From an uncultured Lachnospiraceae bacterium (GTDB lineage: Bacteria; Bacillota; Clostridia; Lachnospirales; Lachnospiraceae): 12,050 nt of DNA. Position 1 is the stretch's first letter. Each line of letters starts with the position of its first letter. The position numbers and the translations under genes were made by a program. The notes under the pieces are model-generated. The model did not search any database and was not told the DNA's origin. It saw nothing but the letters and a program-made list of their open reading frames with translations. This document shows positions 6,351-12,050 of the stretch, one piece after another. Location: assembly GCA_937915975.1 (NCBI GenBank), contig CALGGL010000265.1:1-12050 (forward strand), in the 5' to 3' direction.

Positions 6351-6440
6351 TTGCATTTAATGATTATTTCGGCTATTATGTATATATGATACAGATTAGC
6401 CGAGGTGATTTATATGAATTATATATCTAGAAGTTTGGAA
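6321..6440 (+). repeat. Direct repeat flanking deoC, right copy, including the ATPase start
   Basis: This is the partner of 5501-5621. It includes the half of the deoC terminator, a candidate -10 (TATGAT, 6385-6390), and the ribosome binding site and first nine codons of the ATPase. TCGGCTA at 6369-6375 and TAGCCGA at 6397-6403 form an inverted pair around the candidate -10, which could be an operator; in the left copy the right arm has decayed (TAGCTAA). Confidence 0.8.
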
Positions 6441-7637
6441 AAAATTGTATCTGAGGTAACAAAAGAGTATCCGGTTGTTTTGGTTACAGGACCAAGACAA
6501 GTTGGTAAAACAACTATGCTTCAAAAACTTATGGAAGGAACAGACAGAAACTATGTGTCATTGGATGATTTAAATGAAAGAAGCATAGCTAAAACCGATC
6601 CGGAGATGTTTTTGCAGATTCATAAACCACCGGTTTTGATCGATGAAGTACAATATGCACCGGAATTATTTACTTATATAAAAATTATTGTTGATAAAAA
6701 TCATAACCCGGGAGATTTTTGGTTGACTGGTTCACAAGTCTTTAAACTTATGCAAGGTGTTAGTGAATCCTTGGCAGGAAGGGTTGCTGTACTATCCTTG
6801 ACAGCATTATCACAGGCAGAAATATGCAAAGGCGAAATGAGACCGTTTACTATTGATTTGGATGAACTTAAGGAAAGAGGCAAAGAGAGAAAACCGGCTG
6901 ATACTATGGAAATTTTTGGACGGATTTTTAAGGGCTCCATGCCGGCGGTAGTAAGTGGTCAAAATAGTAACAGTCAGATTTTTTACAGCAGTTATCTTTC
7001 CACATATATTGAAAGAGATGTAAAGGGATTGTCCGATGCAATTGACTCATTAAAGTTTTTACGTTTTATAACATCAGTTGCAGCGAGATGCGGACAAATG
7101 CTAAATATCGCAGATATTGCACAAGATGCAGATGTAAATCAAAAGCTTGTTAAGGACTGGCTTGGAATATTGGAAACACTTGGAATTATTTTCTATTTAC
7201 ATCCATATTCCAATAATCTTTTGAAACGTTTGGTTAAGACACCGAAGCTTTATTTTTATGATACAGGGTTAGTATGTTATCTGACAAAATGGAGCAGTGC
7301 TGAAACACTGGAAAGTGGAGCTATGAATGGAGCTGTTTTGGAAAATTATGTTGTAAGCGAGATATTGAAAACTTATTTAAATTCCGGAATAGACCCATTT
7401 GTATACTATTATCGTGATAAGGATTCCAAGGAAATTGATATAATATTGGAGCATGATGGTGTCCTTAATCCAATTGAAATAAAAAAATCTGCTAATCCGG
7501 GTTCGGAATTAGTCAAAGTTTTTAAACTTTTGGATAAATCATCTACTCCTCGTTCAAAAGGTGCAATACTTTGCATGAAACCGGAATTAACTGCTGTTGA
7601 TAAGGATAACTTTATTGTTCCGATTTGGATGATATAA
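6414..7637 (+). CDS. AAA-type ATPase with DUF4143-type C-terminus
   Basis: The 407-residue protein has a Walker A motif GPRQVGKT (26-33), Walker B VLIDEVQ (74-80) and a sensor-like LTGSQ (104-108), followed by the helical and winged-helix region of DUF4143 proteins. Near the C-terminus YYYRDKDSKEIDIIL and, 10 residues on, IEIKKS resemble the PD-(D/E)xK nuclease-like fold usual in this family. Such proteins are widespread and common in accessory regions; their substrate is not known. I start at ATG 6414, since GAGGTG lies about 7 bases in front; a GTG at 6405 would fall within that ribosome binding site. The large SWIM gene begins 15 bases after the stop, so the two are probably one operon. 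No frameshift or missing motif is seen. Confidence 0.9.
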   Translation: MNYISRSLEKIVSEVTKEYPVVLVTGPRQVGKTTMLQKLMEGTDRNYVSLDDLNERSIAKTDPEMFLQIHKPPVLIDEVQYAPELFTYIKIIVDKNHNPGDFWLTGSQVFKLMQGVSESLAGRVAVLSLTALSQAEICKGEMRPFTIDLDELKERGKERKPADTMEIFGRIFKGSMPAVVSGQNSNSQIFYSSYLSTYIERDVKGLSDAIDSLKFLRFITSVAARCGQMLNIADIAQDADVNQKLVKDWLGILETLGIIFYLHPYSNNLLKRLVKTPKLYFYDTGLVCYLTKWSSAETLESGAMNGAVLENYVVSEILKTYLNSGIDPFVYYYRDKDSKEIDIILEHDGVLNPIEIKKSANPGSELVKVFKLLDKSSTPRSKGAILCMKPELTAVDKDNFIVPIWMI

Positions 7638-7652
7638 TGAATGGAGTAATGT

Positions 7653-9368
7653 ATGGAATGGTACAACTTATTTAGACAACATATCTTAGATAGAGGAGCG
7701 GAGTATTATCAGGATGGATATGTTGAAAAAATTGATATTAAAGACGGACATATTACTGCTAAAGTCGAAGGCACAAATTTATACAGTGTTGATATTGATT
7801 TTGATGGAGAAGAAGTAGTCTATATGACATGTGATTGTCCATATGCTGAAGAAGGAAATAATTGTAAGCATATGGCTGCTGTATTGTTTAAATTTGAAGA
7901 AATATTATCGGATGAAGATGAAAAAAAAGATGATTTTACTATAGAAGAATTTCAAAGTGTTTCATTGGAAGAAGCATTAAAAAGGCGGAAAGAAAAAATT
8001 AAAGCACTTGTGGATAAAATACCTGAAAATGAGATTAAAAAGCTACTTGTTGAGCAAATTTTAAATGATGATACATTGAGGAATAAATTGTTATTATTGT
8101 ATTCTGAAAAAATAGATGCAAAACAAATACTTATGCTTAAAGAAGAGGTCGATGCTATTGTCAGAGATAATAGTGTAAGAGGGTTTATAGATTGGTATCA
8201 TGCATTGGATTTCACTTCAGAATTACAGTGTTTTTTAAATTCGAAGGTGAAGATTTTGATAGAACGAAATATGCTTGATGCTGCATTTGATTTGACTAAT
8301 TATGTGTTTCACTGCATAGGAAATATTGCTATGGATGATTCTGATGGTAGCTCATCATATGTTGCGGATAATTGCTATGAATGTTGGAAACTAATCCTTG
8401 AAAAATGCTCAGGTGAAAAGAAAAAAAAGATAAAAAAATGGTTTGAAGAACATCAGGATGGATATGTAATTGATTTTATGGAGGAGTATATTCATGAGTT
8501 TTATAATGAGGAATTTTTATCAGATGAAGATATAAGAAAAAAAATAATGGAACTCGATGAGATATTATCTGACAGGGATGGAAGTAATGATTGCTCAAGT
8601 ATATATTCTATACGTTATGGATATGAAAATGTAATCATTAAGAGAATTGAGTACATGAAAAAACTAAAATGTTCAGAGCATGAGATTGATATTTTTCTTA
8701 AGAAAAATCGGCATTTTTTTACTGTTAGAGAAATAGAGATTGAAAAGTTCTTGCAGGATGGAGATTATAAAGAGGCAGAACGTGTGCTTATTGAAAGTAA
8801 AAAATTAGATACTGATTATCCGGCACAAATGAAAAAATACAGTGAAAAATTAATAAAAATATATGATATTGTTGGAGACGAAAGTGCCTGTGCTGATGAA
8901 CTTTTATATTATATGAAGAATTTTCAGGAAGCAGAACTTGATTATTTCTTAAAACTAAAAAGTATGATAAAAGATGAGGATGAATGGAATAAAAAGGTTG
9001 AAGAAATAATATCAGAAAATAGAAATGACTTTTATGTATGTGAAATTTTAAATGAAGAAAAAAGATATCAAGAATTAATAAATCGAATAAAGAAAAGCTT
9101 CAATAAAATCTATCTGTTAGATTTGTATGAAAAGAATATAAAAAAAACAATGGGATATGAAGTAATAAAAATTTATCAAGAGTATATTAAAGAGGAGATA
9201 GAAAGAGTATCAAACAGAAAAGGATATAGACATGTTGTAAAATACTTGGATAAAATAAAAAGAAGCAAAGAAGGAAAAAAATTAGCACAGGAAATTGCAG
9301 ATTCTTGGAGAATAAGGTATAAAAGAAGAACTGCGTTAATGGATGAACTTAGAAAAATAGGTCTATGA
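7653..9368 (+). CDS. Large SWIM zinc-finger protein
   Basis: The 571-residue product has an N-terminal SWIM finger, C60, C62, C71 and H73 in CDCPYAEEGNNCKHMAAVLF, after a beta-rich lead-in (GAEYYQDGYVEKIDIKDGHI). The rest is almost wholly helical, very rich in lysine and glutamate, with tandem helical hairpins around residues 350-470 (KFLQDGDYKEAERVLIESK) that look TPR-like. No helicase, nuclease or other catalytic motif is visible, in contrast to SWIM proteins fused to SNF2 helicases. GGAG about 9 bases upstream supports the ATG. It is paired with the ATPase before it and closed by a strong terminator. A scaffold or adaptor role is inference. Its AT-rich codon use matches the island more than the ribosomal genes. 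Confidence 0.85.
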   Translation: MEWYNLFRQHILDRGAEYYQDGYVEKIDIKDGHITAKVEGTNLYSVDIDFDGEEVVYMTCDCPYAEEGNNCKHMAAVLFKFEEILSDEDEKKDDFTIEEFQSVSLEEALKRRKEKIKALVDKIPENEIKKLLVEQILNDDTLRNKLLLLYSEKIDAKQILMLKEEVDAIVRDNSVRGFIDWYHALDFTSELQCFLNSKVKILIERNMLDAAFDLTNYVFHCIGNIAMDDSDGSSSYVADNCYECWKLILEKCSGEKKKKIKKWFEEHQDGYVIDFMEEYIHEFYNEEFLSDEDIRKKIMELDEILSDRDGSNDCSSIYSIRYGYENVIIKRIEYMKKLKCSEHEIDIFLKKNRHFFTVREIEIEKFLQDGDYKEAERVLIESKKLDTDYPAQMKKYSEKLIKIYDIVGDESACADELLYYMKNFQEAELDYFLKLKSMIKDEDEWNKKVEEIISENRNDFYVCEILNEEKRYQELINRIKKSFNKIYLLDLYEKNIKKTMGYEVIKIYQEYIKEEIERVSNRKGYRHVVKYLDKIKRSKEGKKLAQEIADSWRIRYKRRTALMDELRKIGL

Positions 9369-9386
9369 TATAATTCATACACGAAT

Positions 9387-9418
9387 CAGTTGGTGACAAT
9401 CCTTCACCAACTGTTTTT
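9387..9418 (+). terminator. Intrinsic terminator after the large SWIM gene
   Basis: CAGTTGGTGA (9387-9396) pairs perfectly with TCACCAACTG (9404-9413) around a 7-base loop, followed by TTTTT. It marks the right end of the accessory block. Confidence 0.92.
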
Positions 9419-9456
9419 GCTTATATATGATTATATCAGTAGACTTTTTAAGGGAT

Positions 9457-9490
9457 TTGTCACAAACTCCATTTAAAATCTGTTATATAT
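9457..9490 (+). promoter_or_regulatory. Candidate promoter of the sigma factor operon, possibly autoregulated
   Basis: TTGTCACAAACT at 9457-9468 and GTTATATATAG at 9482-9492 are spaced like -35 and -10 regions but fit sigma-A poorly at the -10. Clostridial sigma factor genes with a DUF4179 partner often appear to have a promoter of this TGTCAC/GTTATATA look that they recognise themselves. The assignment is from memory and spacing only. Confidence 0.3.
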
Positions 9491-9513
9491 AGTGTAATGA
9501 GCAAAGTGACAGA

Positions 9514-9593
9514 GCACGTATACGTGCACCGGCATTTTGCGAATTAGGATATCAAGTCTGCAGACGAGACAGTGTAAGGATAATTCGTACGAA
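9514..9593. promoter_or_regulatory. Three perfect palindromes in the sigma factor leader
   Basis: GCACGTATACGTGC (9514-9527), GTCTGCAGAC (9556-9565) and TTCGTACGAA (9584-9593) are loop-less palindromes within 80 bases, between the candidate promoter and the GTG start. They would suit dimeric DNA-binding proteins better than RNA hairpins. No regulator can be named. Confidence 0.35.
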
Positions 9594-9626
9594 CTAATTA
9601 CAAATCATACGAAGGGAGGGACGAAG

Positions 9627-10262
9627 GTGTCTAAAAAGAAAAATATTGCTCCGCAGGTTAGCTTTATCGAAGAATGCTACCGCTTGTATGAACAAAAGAT
9701 GTACCGAGTTGCTTATCGCGTACTAAATGACAAGGGACAGGCGGAGGATGCGGTTTCGGAAGCTTTCATAAGGATGATGAAAAAAGACATATTCTTTGAG
9801 GATGCTAAGTCAGATGATTGCAAGAGATACATAATCAAGGTTATCAAAAATGTGTCGATTAACATTTACAATAAAAATAAGAGGGAACAGGAACTCATAT
9901 ATCTGTCGGACAGAGAGGATGTCTATGGCGGCAAAAGAAAGAGAGCGGCTTACTATGAGGAAAGCGATAATGCTGATAATATTTATAATATAAGTGAGCA
10001 TGCTTCATCCTTGTATGATCCGGGAAGTAATATGGGAAACACGGATCTTGAGGAATATATTTCTTATCTTCCTGACAAATATTATGATGTGATTGATTGC
10101 CTGATATATAAAAATCTCTCGGTGAAGGAAACGGCAGCCGAGCTTAATATATCCGAGGTAAATGTGAGAAAGAGATTTGAACGTGCGAAGGCGATGCTTA
10201 GGAACAGAGTGAAAGGAGAGTGTGACTATGAGCAGGAACATTACAGAGAGCGAAATGCTTGA
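9627..10262 (+). CDS. Sigma-70 family (ECF-like) RNA polymerase sigma factor
   Basis: The 211-residue protein has sigma region 2 at about residues 15-82 (YEQKMYRVAYRVLNDKGQAE, DAVSEAFIRMM) and region 4 at 142-195 (YLPDKYYDVIDC, then the helix-turn-helix NLSVKETAAELNISEVNVRKRFERAK), joined by a ~55-residue linker. There is no region 1.1 or 3, as in ECF factors. GTG at 9627 was chosen because GGGAGGG lies 6-12 bases in front; the frame is open further upstream to a TTG at 9537 with no ribosome binding site. Its last 35 bases overlap the next gene, so the two are translationally coupled and that neighbour is its likely regulator. The regulon cannot be deduced here. Confidence 0.9.
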   Translation: MSKKKNIAPQVSFIEECYRLYEQKMYRVAYRVLNDKGQAEDAVSEAFIRMMKKDIFFEDAKSDDCKRYIIKVIKNVSINIYNKNKREQELIYLSDREDVYGGKRKRAAYYEESDNADNIYNISEHASSLYDPGSNMGNTDLEEYISYLPDKYYDVIDCLIYKNLSVKETAAELNISEVNVRKRFERAKAMLRNRVKGECDYEQEHYRERNA

Positions 10263-11412
10263 AGACTTCGAGATAAGTCTTGAAGAATTCGACGAAATAG
10301 ATGATTACCATGAGTTTTCGGAAGAGTATAAAAAGAATAAAAAGGAGCTGCTTAAAAACTACAGAAAGAAGCATCTTACAACAAAGAAATATACAGGTGT
10401 TAAGGTGGCAGCGGCTATAATGGCATTTGTAATAGCGGCACCGATAGCGGTAAATGCGGCAACAGGAGGAGGTCTATTTGACCGTATCTGGGGCAGCAAG
10501 GGCAAGGAAGACATTGATTCACACACGTATGAATGGGATGAAGACTGGGGAGATGAGACAAAACATTTTGAAGTCGAAATGCCTGCTATAGATTATGAAG
10601 ATACGGACCCCGAAAAAGCCGAAAAGCTGGTTGGCGACAATATTCTTGAAATGAATGAAGAGTATGACTTGGACGGAACAAAAATGACCATTCTTTCTAC
10701 AGTAAGTGACGGAAATTGTATGGTGATTGAATATACCTTAGAGCGTGAGGGTGGAGTCAAGATATATAATCTTGACCATGCGCAGCATAGCAATGAGACA
10801 AAGGGTAATTCACCTGAACTTGATCAAAATGTAAGCTTTAATTTCGGCAAGGTTTACATAGATTTGGATAAATCTACTGATGAAAAAATGTATTGCTACT
10901 CATATGCTGTTTTGGGTTCCGAATATCAGCTAAATGAAACACCAACGATCCATGTACAAATATTACCTTGTACAATTGAAGAATATGCGGCTACTAATGA
11001 TCCGGAAGAATTTAACAAGATACTTGAGCAAATTGTTGAATTTGATATTCCGCTTAATACAAAAGAGAAGATAGAGATGAAGGAATATGTCAATGCAGAC
11101 GGTGGTGTAGTTGAGGTTTCACCTATATCAATGAGTATAGATGAAAGTGTAGGTCTCGGACTTCCTTCTTACGATCCATATTATATCTACTACATAAATA
11201 TAAAATATAAGGATGGAACTGAATATCTTGTCAGTGAAAGCAATTGTGATAGTGCGGAATTTGATATTAGCCATAGTTGCGATGTTGAACATGCAAATTA
11301 TCAATACTGTTGTGGTTTTGACAATGAATTTAAAATAGCGTTTAACCGCCTCTGTGATGTAGATAATATAGAGTCAATCACAGTAAATGAGACAACTTAT
11401 ACGTTGAGATAA
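10228..11412 (+). CDS. Single-pass membrane protein, probable anti-sigma factor (DUF4179 type)
   Basis: The 394-residue protein has an acidic cytoplasmic segment (1-40), a basic stretch (KKNKKELLKNYRKKHLTTKK, 36-54), one membrane helix at about 58-77 (VKVAAAIMAFVIAAPIAVNA), and a ~315-residue extracytoplasmic domain. This layout and its place after an ECF-like sigma gene fit DUF4179 proteins, which are taken to hold the sigma factor at the membrane until a signal arrives. The outer domain is acidic, beta-rich and has several cysteines near its end (SNCDSAEFDISHSCDVEH, YQYCCGFDNE), possibly forming disulfides. ATG at 10228 has GGAG 9 bases upstream; a GTG at 10222 is too close. The anti-sigma role is inferred from context. 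Confidence 0.8.
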   Translation: MSRNITESEMLEDFEISLEEFDEIDDYHEFSEEYKKNKKELLKNYRKKHLTTKKYTGVKVAAAIMAFVIAAPIAVNAATGGGLFDRIWGSKGKEDIDSHTYEWDEDWGDETKHFEVEMPAIDYEDTDPEKAEKLVGDNILEMNEEYDLDGTKMTILSTVSDGNCMVIEYTLEREGGVKIYNLDHAQHSNETKGNSPELDQNVSFNFGKVYIDLDKSTDEKMYCYSYAVLGSEYQLNETPTIHVQILPCTIEEYAATNDPEEFNKILEQIVEFDIPLNTKEKIEMKEYVNADGGVVEVSPISMSIDESVGLGLPSYDPYYIYYINIKYKDGTEYLVSESNCDSAEFDISHSCDVEHANYQYCCGFDNEFKIAFNRLCDVDNIESITVNETTYTLR

Positions 11413-11444
11413 CCCCATAATTAAAAAACTTAATAACCTTTGTG

Positions 11445-11528
11445 ATCAGGTTTGGTTTTAAAGCGAATTAATGAAGTGAGCTAATAAATTTAGCTAATGA
11501 AGTGAGCTTTAAACCGAACCTGATTTTT
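11445..11528 (+). terminator. Terminator of the sigma operon with a repeat-bearing loop
   Basis: ATCAGGTTTGGTTTTAAAGC (11445-11464) pairs with GCTTTAAACCGAACCTGAT (11506-11524), with G-U pairs and one bulge, and five T follow. The 41-base loop holds two copies of TAATGAAGTGAGCT (11469-11482 and 11495-11508, the second running into the stem), which bracket a small inner hairpin (AGCTAA/TTAGCT). Confidence 0.75.
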
Positions 11529-11535
11529 GTTTATG

Positions 11536-11566
11536 TTCAATCGGTAACAAAATTTCACCGGTTGAA
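11536..11566. other. Short hairpin of unknown role
   Basis: TTCAATCGGT (11536-11545) pairs with ACCGGTTGAA (11557-11566) around an 11-base loop, with one G-U pair. No T-run follows on either strand, so it is not a normal terminator. Confidence 0.5.
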
Positions 11567-11623
11567 AGTGATATTATAGTTGGAATAAGCTTTTAAAGAG
11601 TATATAAGTCGGTTTTTTGGCTG

Positions 11624-11967
11624 TTTTACCTATAAGATTGAATAAGTTGATAGGGCTTATAGGTAAATTTAGACATGAATTATTCTTACGCAAAGTCGTT
11701 TTACCTATAAGACTGAATAAGTTGATAGGGTTTATAGGTAAATTTAGACCATGATTTTTCTTCTGCTTAGCTATTTTACCTATAAGACTGAATGATGTTA
11801 TAGAGTTTATAGGTAAAATTACACCTGAATTATTCTTACGCAAAGTCATTTTACCTATAAGACTGAATAAGATGAAAGGATTTATAGGTAATTTAAGATT
11901 TTTGCCATTGCGTTGTTCACCAATTTTACCTATAAAACTGATCGAGGATAACAATCTTATAGGTAAT
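11624..11967. repeat. Array of five hairpin units with an exact 75-bp period
   Basis: Units begin with TTTTACCTATAA at 11624, 11699, 11774, 11849 and 11924, each exactly 75 bp apart, and each closes with TTATAGGTAA about 30 bases on. The arms pair over 8-12 bp (TTTACCTATAAG/CTTATAGGTAAA in unit 1), around a partly conserved GACTGAATAAG centre. Linkers of about 30 bp separate the units; those between units 1-2 and 3-4 are nearly identical (GAATTATTCTTACGCAAAGTC), the other two differ. Because 75 is divisible by three, the minus strand stays open (11954-11574), giving five 25-residue repeats containing (I/L)FSLIGK. I read this as a repeat array, not as a proven gene. No CRISPR genes are nearby. 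Confidence 0.85.
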
Positions 11968-11983
11968 TAAAAATATTAAAATT

Positions 11984-12016
11984 AGAGATAAATAAAACTT
12001 ATTTTTATTTATCTCT
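11984..12016. other. Long AT-rich hairpin near the window end
   Basis: AGAGATAAATAAAA (11984-11997) pairs perfectly over 14 bp with TTTTATTTATCTCT (12003-12016) around a 5-base loop. It could end a gene arriving from outside the window on the minus strand. The remaining bases to 12050 show nothing recognisable. Confidence 0.5.
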
Positions 12017-12050
12017 TGATAAAATCTTTAAATACAGTATACTCTTATGA

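Noticed and set aside
9537..9626. Upstream TTG start extending the sigma factor by 30 residues
   Set aside because: There is no ribosome binding site at the TTG, the added residues are not sigma-like, and GGGAGGG precedes the GTG at 9627.
11574..11954. 126-aa minus-strand open frame
   Set aside because: It is the 75-bp repeat array read in frame; it remains open because the period is a multiple of three. Kept as a finding, not as a gene.
11624..11967. CRISPR array
   Set aside because: Units are inverted repeats with degenerate centres, two of the four linkers are nearly identical to each other, and no cas genes are present.

Overview
The window looks like a chromosomal segment from a low-GC Gram-positive anaerobe of the class Clostridia, most likely the Lachnospiraceae. 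This rests on AT-rich DNA, strong AGGAGG-type ribosome binding sites, consensus sigma-A promoters, the rplM-rpsI pair, and the protein families present (Fic, RhuM, SWIM-finger proteins, DUF4143 ATPase, and a sigma factor with a DUF4179-type partner). The genus cannot be fixed from the sequence.

Layout. Positions 2-856 hold the 3' part of a multi-pass membrane protein. It is followed by four 25-bp tandem repeats that run directly into a consensus promoter for rplM-rpsI (L13-S9), which has a roughly 200-nt structured leader. After the rpsI stop codon come a large hairpin terminator and a cluster of REP-like palindromic repeats (2051-2348). From 2405 to about 9418 lies an accessory island: a Fic AMP-transferase with its own promoter; a collapsed type I restriction-modification locus (an hsdM start joined to an hsdS end, then rhuM, then the end of a second, diverged hsdS); a small SWIM-finger protein; a 51-aa fragment resembling the N-terminus of a tyrosine recombinase; deoC; an AAA ATPase with a DUF4143-type C-terminus; and a large SWIM-finger protein closed by a clear terminator. 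A sigma factor and its overlapping membrane-anchored partner follow (9627-11412). The final 640 bases contain no convincing gene. They hold a large terminator hairpin, an exact 75-bp-period array of five hairpins, and a long AT hairpin.

How the parts fit. rplM-rpsI is ordinary housekeeping. The island reads as a defence locus in decay. The type I enzyme has lost nearly all of its coding sequence, but the accessory genes that usually sit among its subunits (fic, rhuM) remain intact. The surviving hsdS tails carry the Shine-Dalgarno sequences for rhuM and for the small SWIM gene, which may be why they persist. The housekeeping gene deoC lies between two copies of a ~120-bp direct repeat. The right copy is the promoter and start of the ATPase gene. 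The left copy contains a truncated ATPase start that is now a 14-codon reading frame overlapping the deoC start codon. The sigma factor and its partner form a self-contained, probably autoregulated signalling pair.

No complete new system can be demonstrated. The most unusual observations are the hsdM/hsdS deletion scar with reused ribosome binding sites, the repeat-flanked deoC, and the 75-bp hairpin array that keeps frame on the minus strand.
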